Assembly (NCBI GenBank): GCA_030681895.1
Contig: JAUXRI010000225.1
Location: 59,078-123,077, forward strand
Origin: Myxococcales bacterium
GTDB lineage: Bacteria > Myxococcota > Myxococcia > Myxococcales > Myxococcaceae
DNA: 64,000 nucleotides
Direction of reading: 5' to 3'
Position numbers and translations under genes: made by a program. The notes below the pieces were generated by a model, which was not told where the DNA came from, searched no databases, and worked only from the letters and a program-made list of their open reading frames with translations. Positions 1 through 9,399 of this stretch are shown piece by piece; positions within the stretch are counted from its first letter, which is position 1; each line of letters starts with the position of its first letter.

Positions 1-423
1 CACGGCCTCCATCTCGGACTCGCGAAGCAGGGCGAGCGTCTCTTCGTACGCCTCGATGACGCCATGGGCCTCGGAGAGCTGGGTGGCGATGCTCTGCTCA
101 GGCGCCTGGCCGGCCGTCGACGAGACCAGCGCGTCGACCGCCGCCTGCTGCTCGGCGTCGAGCGGGTCGAACCGAATGCCAAACCCCTTCGCCTCGACGC
201 GCACGACGGAGCCGGGCAGCGTCACCAGCTTCTCGGCGACCGACAGCTGCACCACCACGCGGGTGGCCTGAGGCAGGGGGCGAAGGCTGCGGACGAAGAT
301 GCCTCCGCTCGAGACGTCACGAAGGTAGCTGGCGCGGAACGCATCGGGCGTCGCGAGCCTGACTTCGACGCGGTACGTCTTGTGGCGGGTGTGCTGACGG
401 CGGTCCTGCGACGACGACGACAT
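1..423 (-). CDS. PilZ domain protein, C-terminus cut by window edge
   Basis: The frame is open from an ATG at 423 down to base 1 (141 codons) with no stop, so the gene continues beyond the left edge. The N-terminus has the PilZ RxxxR motif (R9 and R13) and the D36-x-S-x-x-G41 motif, which in this family bind cyclic di-GMP. The PilZ fold should take up roughly residues 1-110. After it comes a Glu/Ala-rich stretch that looks helical, perhaps a coiled coil. It lies 104 bp downstream of the asparagine-synthase-like gene on the same strand and could be cotranscribed. No clear Shine-Dalgarno precedes the ATG. The family assignment is firm from the motifs; the output partner is unknown. Confidence 0.8.
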   Translation of the reverse strand, partial: MSSSSQDRRQHTRHKTYRVEVRLATPDAFRASYLRDVSSGGIFVRSLRPLPQATRVVVQLSVAEKLVTLPGSVVRVEAKGFGIRFDPLDAEQQAAVDALVSSTAGQAPEQSIATQLSEAHGVIEAYEETLALLRESEMEAV

Positions 424-527
424 GGCGCCATCGTCGCCGCGCCATCGACTCCAGGTCAGCAAGAAACGACGACATCAGAGAACGGCTGCTGAGGAACAAG
501 TCATTGTCGCCGACGGCTCCGCAGCGG

Positions 528-2072
528 TCAGCGCTTGGCGTACTTCTCGGCCAGCAGGTGCGTCGACAGGAAGAACGTCTGCCGCTGCAGGTCCGCGACG
601 CTCGAGAGCGCACGCTTCCCGAACCGCCGCGCGCGCGCCACCAGCTTGCCGCGGTCTCCGCCCGACTTGACGAAGTCGCTCGCGCGCTGGGCGAAGTACA
701 GGCCGAGGTTGACGCCGCGGTAGAGCTGCTCGGTGACGGCTGTCCACTGGGTCTGGTCGAAGAACGCGGCGCGAAACGCGTCACCTTGCGGCGACTCGTA
801 GTCCTGCGCGACGGCCTTCTTGCCGAAGCCGAACGCCTCGCGGGGCACGCCGCGCTCCTCGAGCAGGCGGCGCGGAATCGGGCGGTCGTAGTCGGTGCCC
901 AGCTGCCACGCCTTCATCTCGTCGGAGCGCGAGACGCGGTTGATGGCCGCGACGCTGCGCATGAAGAGGTACGGCACCGAGGCCTCGATGACGCCGTACC
1001 GCACGCGCGCTTCGATGAGCGCGTAGCCGCTCTGGGCGCCTCGGACGATTTGCCCCGACAACCCCATCTCTCCGAGCTGCCGCTCCCACGCGCCGTCGCC
1101 GACGTGGCCGGCCCAGAAGATGGTGGGCTGCTGGTGACGGTCGGCGTCGGTGAGCATCGAGTGGAAGACGAGCTCGGGAGAGATTTGCGCGGCCGCCCAG
1201 CACCAGGCCTCGAGCTCCAACGGCACGGTCGAGAGCTCGAGGTCGAGATAGTGCGGGGTCGCGCCGAGCTGCGAGGCGATGTCCGAGCCGTCGTCGTCGC
1301 TCACGTCGGCGTTCATCACGCCCTGCAGGAGTCGGGGGATGCGGGTGTTCGAGCGCTTCGCCGTCCAGCTGGGCAGCTTCGGCTCGAGCGCCGTCACGAA
1401 GGCCGTCACCGCGCCCGAGTCGTACCCGCGCGAGACCGACGTCACCGACCGCATGGGCCGTGCGCGTGACGACGAGGTCGCGTTGGCGTGGAGCGTCGTC
1501 AGCGCGTGGCCGAACTGCTTCACGTAGTCGGCGTAGCGCTCGAAGGTGCGGGGCGGGTCGCGAAAGTGGAACGACGCCGAGCCACGCGCGTCGATGCGCA
1601 GCGACTCGAAGATGAGCTGGCTCATCGTCGGAAGGCGAGGGTGCAGCACGTGGAATTGCCGCACGTAGTTGAAGACGCCCAGGGCCATGCTCTCGCCCCA
1701 GTCACGGTGGTCGAAGCGCAGGTCGATGCGCGCCCCGAGCCGCCCGAGCAACACCACCAGGGAGTTCGACGCGTACCAGACGCCGCCATCACGTGCGTAC
1801 ACGCAGCGGTCGACGGTGGTGCTCGCCGGCACCACGTGCACGCCGTCGTCGTCGAGCCGCAGCCCGCTGCCGAAGATGGCCTCGGCCCGATGAAAGTCGC
1901 CGCGCTCGAAGGGGCCTGTCCACATGCCGGCCACCACCCAGCGCGGGTTTGACGATGGGTCGACCTCCACCATCGGCCCGACCTCGACCAGCGTGCTCCC
2001 AACCTCAGGCTCGATTCGCGCGAACCACGCCAACTTCGGAAGCTGCTCGTCTCGATGCACAGTGAGTTTCAC
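528..2072 (-). CDS. Asparagine-synthase-like ATP-pyrophosphatase protein
   Basis: This 514-residue protein resembles the C-terminal synthetase half of asparagine synthetase B proteins. The PP-loop reads SRGYDS at residues 214-219, where the family usually has SGGxDS. Downstream it has typical helical AsnB-like segments and a basic C-terminus. There is no Cys at position 2, so the glutamine amidotransferase active site of true AsnB is absent; the first 200 residues are instead a divergent cap. Relatives of this kind occur in natural-product, capsule and lasso-peptide pathways, where the domain makes amide or lactam bonds, but no such pathway is visible here. The substrate is unknown. It faces away from the amidase gene, with about 80 bp between the two starts. 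Confidence 0.6.
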   Translation of the reverse strand: MKLTVHRDEQLPKLAWFARIEPEVGSTLVEVGPMVEVDPSSNPRWVVAGMWTGPFERGDFHRAEAIFGSGLRLDDDGVHVVPASTTVDRCVYARDGGVWYASNSLVVLLGRLGARIDLRFDHRDWGESMALGVFNYVRQFHVLHPRLPTMSQLIFESLRIDARGSASFHFRDPPRTFERYADYVKQFGHALTTLHANATSSSRARPMRSVTSVSRGYDSGAVTAFVTALEPKLPSWTAKRSNTRIPRLLQGVMNADVSDDDGSDIASQLGATPHYLDLELSTVPLELEAWCWAAAQISPELVFHSMLTDADRHQQPTIFWAGHVGDGAWERQLGEMGLSGQIVRGAQSGYALIEARVRYGVIEASVPYLFMRSVAAINRVSRSDEMKAWQLGTDYDRPIPRRLLEERGVPREAFGFGKKAVAQDYESPQGDAFRAAFFDQTQWTAVTEQLYRGVNLGLYFAQRASDFVKSGGDRGKLVARARRFGKRALSSVADLQRQTFFLSTHLLAEKYAKR

Positions 2073-2151
2073 TGCCGCTGAGTGTACGAGTCACAGTCTG
2101 TTGCTTGACGACAAAACGCGCCGGTTACCGCGCCATTGAATCGGAGTTGCA

Positions 2152-3561
2152 ATGACGTCCCCATCGGTGACCGAAGCTCAAGCGTGGGAGCTCGCCTCCT
2201 GGGACAGCGTCGAGACGCTGAAGCGACTTCGCAGCCGCGAGGTGAACGCGAGCGAGGTCGTCGAGGCCGCCATCGTGCGCAGCGAACGGGCCGCGACGCT
2301 CAACGCCATCGTCACGCCGACCCACAACCGCGCCCGGGCCGACGCGCTGCGCAGAACGGGGCCGCTCGCGGGCGTGCCGATGTTCACCAAAGACCTCGTC
2401 CAGGTGGCCGGGGTGCGCACCGCGTGGGGCAGCGCCGGCGCAGGCCACTTCATCTCGTCGAAGAACGACCCGAGCGTGGACGCGCTCGAACGCCTCGGCC
2501 TCGTCTCGCTCGGCAAGAGCGCGACGCCTGAGATTGGCCTCACCGCCACCACCGAGCCCCTCGCGTTCGGGCCGACCTTGAACCCGTGGGACCTCACGCG
2601 CACGACGGGTGGCTCCTCGGGCGGCGCGGCGGCGCTCGTCGCCTCGGGCGTCGTCCCCATGTCGCACGCGAGCGACGGCGGTGGCTCGATTCGAATTCCC
2701 GCGTCGTGCTGCGGCCTCGTCGGCCTCAAGCCCTCGCGCGGCCGTTTCGACATGGAGGGTTCGCCGACCCTGCCGGTGAACGTCGCGGTGCACGGCATGG
2801 TGACGCGCACCGTTCGTGACACCGTGGAGTTCTGGCGCGCCTACACCGCGACCGTGCCGTCGAAGCTCCCACCCATCAGCGTCGTCGACCCGGCGCCGCG
2901 CAAGCCGCTGCGCATCTCGATGGTGACGACGGCGCCGCGCGACGTCCCCATCGACCCCGACGTGCTCGGGGCCCTCGACGACGTCGCCAGACGCCTGGAG
3001 CGCCTCGGCCACCACGTCGAGCCGGCGCCGTGCCCGTGGTCTCAGGACGACCTCGACGACTTCCTCGCGCTCTGGGGCTTCCTCGGCTTCGTGCATCAGA
3101 AGCTCGGGCGCGTGCTGTTTCACCGCGACTTCGACACCTCGCAGCTCGACCCGTGGACGCACGCGCTCTCGAAGCACTTCGCCAGCTCGAAGTGGGACGC
3201 GGCCAAGCGCATGCGCCGCCTGCGCCGCTTCTCGCAGACCTTCGCCGAGACGATGGCCGGCCGAGATCTGTTCCTCCTTCCGACGCTCGCGCTCGTGCCG
3301 GCGGTCATCGGCCACCTCAAGACCGACGCCGTTCCTTTCGAAGAGATGCTCTGGCGCCTGACGAGGACGGTGCCCTTCACGGGCATGGTGAACGCGGCGG
3401 GCACGCCGGCCATCTCGCTGCCCCTGGGTCGAACGGCGAACGGCCTGCCCATCGGCGTTCAGTTCGCCGCGGCGATGGGGAAGGAGCAGCTGCTGCTCGA
3501 GCTCGCCCTTCAGCTCGAGGCCGACGCGCCGTGGCCGCTCCTGGCGCCCCGGCCGGGCTGA
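2152..3561 (+). CDS. Amidase (amidase-signature family)
   Basis: A 469-residue amidase-signature hydrolase. The Ser-cisSer-Lys triad is visible with family spacing: K80 in FTKD, S155 in the GGSSGG loop and S179 in DGGGSIRIPA. The K-to-Ser (75) and Ser-to-Ser (24) intervals match those of fatty acid amide hydrolase. The length is normal and no signal peptide is seen, so it should be cytoplasmic. Family members hydrolyse small amides, aryl acylamides or oligopeptide amides; GatA is a paralogue, but no gatC or gatB lies nearby and the tail differs from GatA. The ATG at 2152 begins the conserved sequence. The substrate cannot be told from sequence. Confidence 0.85.
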   Translation: MTSPSVTEAQAWELASWDSVETLKRLRSREVNASEVVEAAIVRSERAATLNAIVTPTHNRARADALRRTGPLAGVPMFTKDLVQVAGVRTAWGSAGAGHFISSKNDPSVDALERLGLVSLGKSATPEIGLTATTEPLAFGPTLNPWDLTRTTGGSSGGAAALVASGVVPMSHASDGGGSIRIPASCCGLVGLKPSRGRFDMEGSPTLPVNVAVHGMVTRTVRDTVEFWRAYTATVPSKLPPISVVDPAPRKPLRISMVTTAPRDVPIDPDVLGALDDVARRLERLGHHVEPAPCPWSQDDLDDFLALWGFLGFVHQKLGRVLFHRDFDTSQLDPWTHALSKHFASSKWDAAKRMRRLRRFSQTFAETMAGRDLFLLPTLALVPAVIGHLKTDAVPFEEMLWRLTRTVPFTGMVNAAGTPAISLPLGRTANGLPIGVQFAAAMGKEQLLLELALQLEADAPWPLLAPRPG

Positions 3562-3611
3562 TTCGTCACTCCGCCATACGCGCTGAGCGCGAGCCTCTTA
3601 TGCTCTCGCGT

Positions 3612-5735
3612 ATGTGGAGAGTCGCCATCGTCGCCCTGCTCGCCGCGAGCTGCCGCAGCAGCCCGGCCGAAGCGTCTGCACCACCGCCGCAGCCGCGCAC
3701 CACGCCGGCGCCTGCCATCATCGAGCCGATCTACGACGGCGCGATGGTGGGTGACTGGCAGGACCACGGGTGGACGGAACACGCCCAGAAGACCGGCCAC
3801 GGCGAGCGCTTGCCGCTGACGGGCTACGGCGGGTGGATTCTGTCGAACACCCGGCTCAAGGGCGTCTTCGGTGGCGTGACGTTCAAGCTGCGCGCGCCTC
3901 CCACGAAGGGCGACTTCCTCGAGGTGCGAGTCGACTCCGAGACGGTCGACATCTTCCCGCGCGTTCGCGTCACCGCGGCGCATCGTCGCGCGCTCGACGA
4001 CGGCTGGGTCGAGGTCTTCGTGCCGATGAACGAGCTCAACCCGACGATGGTGCCCTTCAACCGCGTGGTGCTGCGCGCCTTCGTTCACCTGCAGTCGCCG
4101 GGCATCGTCGAGTTCGATGCCGTGGGCCTCACCGGTGCCGACCCCGCTCAGCTCAAGGCCGCGCAGGCGGTGCTCGACCAGCCCGGCTACCCCGCGGCGT
4201 TGTCCGTCGACTGCAAGGCCGAGGGGCGCGCCATCAGCCCGCTCATCTACGGCATCGCGTACAGCGCGCTGCGCGAAGCCGACACCTCGCATCAGTTCTC
4301 GCTCAACGCGACGGCGCGGCGCTGGGGCGGCAACCCGACCAGCCGCTACAACTGGGAGCTGGGCAACGCTTGGAACACGGGCTCCGACTACTTCTTCATG
4401 AACACCACGTACGGCCACGCCTCGGAGCGGGTGTGGCAGACGTTCCTCGAGGTGAACCGCGACCGTGGCCTCAAGTCGGCGCTCACGGTGCCCATGCTGG
4501 GGTGGATTGCCAAGGACACCACGTCAGCCTCGTTCCCCGTCTCCGACTTCGGCCCGCAAGAGGCGACCTGTCCCGAGAACGCGAAGGTGGGCAACGGCGT
4601 CGGGAAGAACGGCAAGCCCATCAAACCGGGCCCGGCGACTCGCACCAGCATTCCGCTGCAGGCGTCGTTCATCGGCAGCTGGGTCGCCGAGGTGAAGGCG
4701 TTGGAGGCGAAGCGCGGCCGCCTGGTGCATCAGTACATTCTCGATAACGAGCCCGCGCTCTGGAACGACACCCACCGCGACGTGCACCCGCAGCCGGTGA
4801 CGTACGACGAGCTGCTCGAGCGCACGATTGCCTACGGCACCGCGATTCGAAAGGCCGACCCGGACGCGCTCATCGCCGGCCCGGCCGAGTGGGGGTGGGC
4901 CGGGTACCTCTATTCGGCGGCAGACGCACAAGCCGGCTTCAACGCGAAGCCCGATCGCCGCGCCCATGGCGACGTGCCCCTCATCGAGTGGTACCTGAAG
5001 AAGCTCCGGGAGCACGAGCAGAAGACCGGCGTGCGCGTGCTCGACGTGCTCGACCTGCACTACTACCCGCAGGCGAAGGGCATGGGCGTCGGCGCAGAAG
5101 GGAACACCGACCCCGACAGCAACGCGCTGCGCATCCGCTCGACGCGCTCCTTGTGGGACCCGCGCTACATGGACGAGTCGTGGGTGAAGGAGCCGGTGCG
5201 GTTGCTCCCGCGAATGCAGGCGTGGGTCGACGCCAACGCGCCGGGCCTCAAGCTGTCCATCGGTGAGTACAACTTCGGCGCGGAGCAGCACATGTCGGGC
5301 GGGCTCGCGCTCGCCGAGGCGCTGGGCCGGTTCGGACAACATGGCCTCTACTCGGCGTTCTACTGGACGTACCCGACCGAGAACTCCCCGGCGTACTGGG
5401 CGTTCCGCGCGTTCAGGAACTACGACGGCAAGGGTGGCCACTTCCTCGAGCAGTCGTTGCCTACCGAGGCGCCCAGAGACCTCTCGTTGTTCGCCGCGCG
5501 CTCCGCCGATGGCCGCTCGATGAGCCTCGTGTTGCTCAACACGTCGACGACCGACACCTTCGAAGCGGCGGTGAACCTGAAGGGCTGCACGCTGCCCACC
5601 TCGCAGCGCGTGTTCCGCTACGCAGGCGACCCTGCCGGCTTCGCTGAACGGCAGTCGGTGCTCGGCAAGGCGTGGCGCGCGCCGCCGTCGTCCATCACCG
5701 TCATCGAGCTGCAGCTGGGCGCTCCCGAGAAGTGA
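3612..5735 (+). CDS. Glycoside hydrolase family 44 lipoprotein
   Basis: A 707-residue exported enzyme. The N-terminus is a lipoprotein signal ending in AASC (Cys14), so it should be membrane-anchored after export. Residues about 40-175 look like a beta-sandwich accessory domain. The catalytic GH44 region follows (about 195-610), with the acid/base Glu380 in DNEPALW and the nucleophile Glu552 in IGEYNFG, as in known GH44 endoglucanases and xyloglucanases. A C-terminal beta domain (about 615-700) fits the family. Two in-frame ATGs (3600 and 3612) are possible; 3612 puts the signal sequence at the extreme N-terminus. Likely substrates are beta-1,4-glucans or xyloglucan. It starts 50 bp after the amidase. 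Confidence 0.88.
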   Translation: MWRVAIVALLAASCRSSPAEASAPPPQPRTTPAPAIIEPIYDGAMVGDWQDHGWTEHAQKTGHGERLPLTGYGGWILSNTRLKGVFGGVTFKLRAPPTKGDFLEVRVDSETVDIFPRVRVTAAHRRALDDGWVEVFVPMNELNPTMVPFNRVVLRAFVHLQSPGIVEFDAVGLTGADPAQLKAAQAVLDQPGYPAALSVDCKAEGRAISPLIYGIAYSALREADTSHQFSLNATARRWGGNPTSRYNWELGNAWNTGSDYFFMNTTYGHASERVWQTFLEVNRDRGLKSALTVPMLGWIAKDTTSASFPVSDFGPQEATCPENAKVGNGVGKNGKPIKPGPATRTSIPLQASFIGSWVAEVKALEAKRGRLVHQYILDNEPALWNDTHRDVHPQPVTYDELLERTIAYGTAIRKADPDALIAGPAEWGWAGYLYSAADAQAGFNAKPDRRAHGDVPLIEWYLKKLREHEQKTGVRVLDVLDLHYYPQAKGMGVGAEGNTDPDSNALRIRSTRSLWDPRYMDESWVKEPVRLLPRMQAWVDANAPGLKLSIGEYNFGAEQHMSGGLALAEALGRFGQHGLYSAFYWTYPTENSPAYWAFRAFRNYDGKGGHFLEQSLPTEAPRDLSLFAARSADGRSMSLVLLNTSTTDTFEAAVNLKGCTLPTSQRVFRYAGDPAGFAERQSVLGKAWRAPPSSITVIELQLGAPEK

Positions 5736-5780
5736 ACCCCCACGAGGCGCCGGTGGCTCACGAGCGTCGAAGGAGCACCC

Positions 5781-6233
5781 ATGAGCACCACCTCGACGTT
5801 CGACCTCACCGCCACGCGCGACGAGGGCTACCGCTTCCTCATTCGTTTTGATGGCACCGACTCGCCACCGCTGGTGACCGATGAGCCCGCGCCGCTCGGC
5901 AAAGGGCAGGGGCCGAACCCGTCACGGCTCCTGGCCGCTGCCCTCGTCAACTGCCTGGCCGCGTCGTTGTTGTTCGCGCTCGGCAAGAAGGGCGTCGAGG
6001 TGAAAGGCATGACGGCGACGGCGCACGTCGAACTCGGCCGCAACGAGCAGAACCGCCTGCGCATTCAGCGCGTGCAGGTGAACGTCACGCCGACGGTCGG
6101 CCCCGACGCGAGCGCCGCGGCCATCGACGACGCCATCGACACCTTCGAGGACTTCTGTGTGGTGACGCAGAGCGTGCGCGCAGGGCTCGCGGTCGACGTG
6201 CGCGTCGAGCCCGCCGTTGCATCGACTTTCTGA
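5781..6233 (+). CDS. OsmC/Ohr-family protein
   Basis: A 150-residue OsmC-fold protein. The two conserved cysteines are C58 (in VNCLAAS) and C126 (in FCVVTQS), placed as in family members that reduce organic hydroperoxides. Members form swapped homodimers with the active cysteines at the interface. The middle segment is closer to the OsmC/YhfA-like branch than to Ohr, so peroxidase activity is likely but not certain. An AAGGAG ribosome-binding site lies about 8 bp before the ATG. It follows the GH44 gene by 45 bp, but no functional link is evident. Confidence 0.85.
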   Translation: MSTTSTFDLTATRDEGYRFLIRFDGTDSPPLVTDEPAPLGKGQGPNPSRLLAAALVNCLAASLLFALGKKGVEVKGMTATAHVELGRNEQNRLRIQRVQVNVTPTVGPDASAAAIDDAIDTFEDFCVVTQSVRAGLAVDVRVEPAVASTF

Positions 6234-6309
6234 AGGCATCAGCCTGCGGCGTGGGTGAGGCCCGCGTGAAGCGAGCGTGACCGCCGCAGTTCTGCTACCT
6301 CTCAGCGTC

Positions 6310-8526
6310 ATGAATCCGCTCTTCACAGGCCTGTTGCTGGTCGTCGGCGTCGGAGTCTTCAGCAAGACGATGCTGGGTCGTCTGCGCGGCATGGCGTCGC
6401 TGAAGGGAGAGCCCGGCAACCGCCTCGACCGCAAGGGCGACCGGCTCAAGTCGCTCGCCATCTTCGGCTTCGGCCAGAAGCGCATGGTCGACCCCGAGGA
6501 GTTCGTCCCCGGCTTCATGCACGTGCTCATCTTCGGCGCCTTCATGGTGCTGGCGCTGCGCACGGTGATGCTCTTCGTCATGGGCTTCTCGTCGAGCGCG
6601 CTCTCGGTGCTGTCGAACCTGAGCGACCCGTTCTGGACCGAGTGGGCCGTGCTGAAGACGCCGTACGAGCTCTACCTGCTGCTGAAGGACATCGTGGCCG
6701 CCGGCGCGCTCCTCGGCGTCACGTACTTCGGCGTGCTGCGGCTCGTGGTGAAGCCTGACCGCCTCACCAAGTCGAACGAGGCGCTGCTCATTCTCGGCTT
6801 CATCGGCGCGCTGATGGTGACGGAGTACATCTTCGGCGCCTCCCACCTTCGCGAGCAGGGCATCGCCTTCACCTCGTACGAGCCCGTCACCAGCCTCTGG
6901 GGCAAGGCGCTCGCCGGGGTGCCGACCGAGACGCTCCATACGCTGGGCGTCATCGGCTTCTGGGTGCACATCACCATCATCCTGGTGTTCTTGAACTTCC
7001 TGCCGCACGGCAAGCACTTCCACGTCGTCGTCGGCCTCGGCAACGTCTTCCTGAAGAAGCTGCCGCCCGAGAGCCAGCCGCGCATCTCGTCGAGCGCGAA
7101 GCTGTCGACGCCCAACCTCGAGAAAGAGGAGTTCGGCGCCAAGACGGTGCTCGACCTCTCGTGGAAGCAGGGCCTCGACGTCAACACCTGCACCGAGTGC
7201 GGTCGCTGCCAGACGCACTGCCCGACGTACATCACCGGCAAGCCGCTCACCCACAAGGGCGTCAACCAGAGCATCAAGCAGTTCCTCTGGAAGAACGAGA
7301 ACGAGCTGCCGCAGTGGAAGGCCACCGCGAAGAAAGCCGATGACGGCCGCGTGCTGGCGCAGGTCGACGGCAAAGAAGTCGAGGTGCCGTCGCTCGTCGG
7401 GCCGGTGTTGTCGGCAGAGACCATCTGGGCATGCACCTCGTGTGGCTGGTGCGAGCAGGCGTGCCCCGTCTTCATCGAGAACGTGCCGCGCCTCATCGAC
7501 ATGCGCCGGTACAAGGTCCAGGTCGAGGCCGACTTCCCGCCCGAGCTGCAGCGCGTCTTCGAAGGCATGGAGCGCCAGGGCAACCCCTGGGGCATCGGCC
7601 AGGACAAACGCGACGAGTGGGAAGGCGACATGCCCCTGCCGAAGTGGGGCGACGGCGGCACCTACGAGTACCTCTTCTACGTGGGCTGCGCCGGCTCGTA
7701 CGACGACCGCATGAAGAAGGTGTCGAAGGCGGTCGCGAAGGTGCTCACCGAGGCGGGCGTGACGTTCGCGACGTTGGGCAAAGAAGAGACGTGTACCGGT
7801 GACTCGGCCCGCCGCGGCGGCAACGAGTACCTCTACCAGACGCTCGCCAAGATGAACGTCGAGGCGTGGAACGCCAAGGGCATCAAGACCATCGTCACGC
7901 AGTGCCCCCACTGCTTCAACACCATCAAGAACGAGTACCCGGAGTTCGGCGGCAACTACCGCGTCATCTCGCACACCGAGCTGATCAACGAGCTGCTCAA
8001 GGACAAGCGCATCAAGCTGTCGAAGGTGATGAACGAGAAGCTCACCTACCACGACCCCTGCTACCTCGGCCGGCACAACGGCGTCTTCGAGGCGCCGCGT
8101 GAGGTGCTCAAGGCGATTCCGGGCCTCGAGGTCATCGAGATGCAGCGCAGCGAGCGTGAGTCGTTCTGCTGCGGCGCCGGCGGCGCCCGCATGTGGATGG
8201 AGGAGCACACCGGCCAGCGCATCAACCACAACCGCGTGAACGAGATCGCCAACACGCTCGCCCACGCGCAGGACGCCTCGGTGCCGCTGCCGCTGGCGAC
8301 CGACATGAAGAAGCCGGGCATGGTCGGTCAGTTCAAGGGCAAGGCCGCGGGCTCGGTCGCCGTCGCGTGCCCGTTCTGCCACACGATGATCAAAGACGGC
8401 CTCAACGACACCGAGCGCGGAGACACCATCACGGTGCGCGACGTCGCCGAGCTGGTCGCCGAGTCGATGGAGACGAAGCAGCCGTCAGCGCCGGTGGCCG
8501 AGGTGCCCGCGCCGGTGCAGAGCTAG
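6310..8526 (+). CDS. Membrane-bound heterodisulfide-reductase-like Fe-S oxidoreductase
   Basis: A 738-residue electron-transfer protein. Residues 1-240 hold about five transmembrane helices resembling the cytochrome-b-like NarI/DsrM fold. Two ferredoxin-type [4Fe-4S] sites follow: C294, C297, C300, C304 and C375, C378, C381, C385. The C-terminal half carries two CCG (HdrD/GlpC-type) modules, with cysteines around 460, 532-535, 584 and the CCGAGG motif at 620-621. Proteins of this design are thought to pass electrons between electron-transfer flavoprotein or a dehydrogenase and membrane quinone; no etf genes lie in the window. A GTG at 6277 could add 11 residues, but the ATG starts directly at the first hydrophobic segment. 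Confidence 0.85.
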   Translation: MNPLFTGLLLVVGVGVFSKTMLGRLRGMASLKGEPGNRLDRKGDRLKSLAIFGFGQKRMVDPEEFVPGFMHVLIFGAFMVLALRTVMLFVMGFSSSALSVLSNLSDPFWTEWAVLKTPYELYLLLKDIVAAGALLGVTYFGVLRLVVKPDRLTKSNEALLILGFIGALMVTEYIFGASHLREQGIAFTSYEPVTSLWGKALAGVPTETLHTLGVIGFWVHITIILVFLNFLPHGKHFHVVVGLGNVFLKKLPPESQPRISSSAKLSTPNLEKEEFGAKTVLDLSWKQGLDVNTCTECGRCQTHCPTYITGKPLTHKGVNQSIKQFLWKNENELPQWKATAKKADDGRVLAQVDGKEVEVPSLVGPVLSAETIWACTSCGWCEQACPVFIENVPRLIDMRRYKVQVEADFPPELQRVFEGMERQGNPWGIGQDKRDEWEGDMPLPKWGDGGTYEYLFYVGCAGSYDDRMKKVSKAVAKVLTEAGVTFATLGKEETCTGDSARRGGNEYLYQTLAKMNVEAWNAKGIKTIVTQCPHCFNTIKNEYPEFGGNYRVISHTELINELLKDKRIKLSKVMNEKLTYHDPCYLGRHNGVFEAPREVLKAIPGLEVIEMQRSERESFCCGAGGARMWMEEHTGQRINHNRVNEIANTLAHAQDASVPLPLATDMKKPGMVGQFKGKAAGSVAVACPFCHTMIKDGLNDTERGDTITVRDVAELVAESMETKQPSAPVAEVPAPVQS

Positions 8527-8580
8527 GCGCGCTCGGGCCGGCAGATTCGTCTGCCGACCTGCGCGTGGTATGACATCCGC

Positions 8581-9036
8581 ATGGCCTCCGAGAAGAAGCG
8601 GGTGGATGACACCACCTTGCCGCTCCTCACCCCCAAGCTGCCGCGCATCAAGGACCGTCGCGGCGGCTCGGATTCGCTCGTGAAGTTGATGGCGCGCATT
8701 CAGAACGGCGCACCCGAGCGCCGCGCCTTTCGCGACCGTCGCGCCACGCCCCGCGTCGCCGTCACCATCGACATCGAAGCCGACGGTGACGAAGGCGAGC
8801 GGGTGATGATGCGCACCCACGACCTGTCGACGTTCGGCGTCGGCGTGTCGTCCGGGCCCACCCTCAAGAAGGGCAGCAAGATTCTCATCCGCCTCTTCCT
8901 GCCCGACGATCCGACGACTCCGCTCGAGCTGAAGGTCGTCGTCCTCGGCCCCTTCGGAGAGCAGGGCGGCGCGCGCATGAAGTTCATCAACCCGCCCGTC
9001 GAAGCCGTCCGCCGAATTCATCGGCTGCTCACCTGA
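8581..9036 (+). CDS. PilZ domain protein
   Basis: A 151-residue soluble protein with a charged N-terminal extension of about 50 residues and a C-terminal PilZ domain. The c-di-GMP-binding residues are present: R54xxxR58 and D81-x-S-x-x-G86. There is no other domain, so it would act as a small c-di-GMP receptor whose partner is unknown. It is followed 15 bp later by another PilZ gene, and the two probably share a transcript. Confidence 0.85.
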   Translation: MASEKKRVDDTTLPLLTPKLPRIKDRRGGSDSLVKLMARIQNGAPERRAFRDRRATPRVAVTIDIEADGDEGERVMMRTHDLSTFGVGVSSGPTLKKGSKILIRLFLPDDPTTPLELKVVVLGPFGEQGGARMKFINPPVEAVRRIHRLLT

Positions 9037-9051
9037 GGTGAGTTCGATAGG

Positions 9052-9399
9052 GTGCCTCTCGTCGTGAGCGACTTCGAGCGCCGTCAAAGTGTGCGGGTGC
9101 CAGTCTCACTTCCCATCGAAGTGCGGGACGACCGTGGCTTCTCGTTTCACTCGACCCGCGACGTGTCGGCGACCGGCTGCTTCTTCGATCGCGCCATTCC
9201 CCACGCCGTCGGCGCCCGCGTCGCGCTCACGTTCTCGCTCCCCGGCGAGGGCCGCAGCATTCGGTGTGAAGGTGAAGTGGTGAACGTGCCCGACAAGAAG
9301 GGCTACGGCATGGGCATTCGATTCCTGAACATCTCGCCCGCAGACGCGCATCGCATCGATGAGTTCGCGCGGGCGCTCCTCGAGGGCGAGAAACGATGA
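9052..9399 (+). CDS. PilZ domain protein
   Basis: A single-domain PilZ protein of about 115 residues. The binding signature is complete: R11xxxR15 and D37-x-S-x-x-G42, followed by the usual beta-barrel strands. The start is uncertain: GTG at 9052, or a GTG at 9064 that would begin directly before the RxxxR box. The stop overlaps the start of the next lipoprotein gene by 4 bp (ATGA), indicating translational coupling. It is closer to the partial PilZ gene at 1-423 than to its upstream neighbour, judging by length and the DVS-x-x-G segment. Confidence 0.83.
   Translation: MPLVVSDFERRQSVRVPVSLPIEVRDDRGFSFHSTRDVSATGCFFDRAIPHAVGARVALTFSLPGEGRSIRCEGEVVNVPDKKGYGMGIRFLNISPADAHRIDEFARALLEGEKR

Noticed and set aside
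6277..6309. GTG start giving the Fe-S oxidoreductase 11 more residues
   Set aside because: No ribosome-binding site, and the extra residues are not part of the family N-terminus; ATG at 6310 is preferred.
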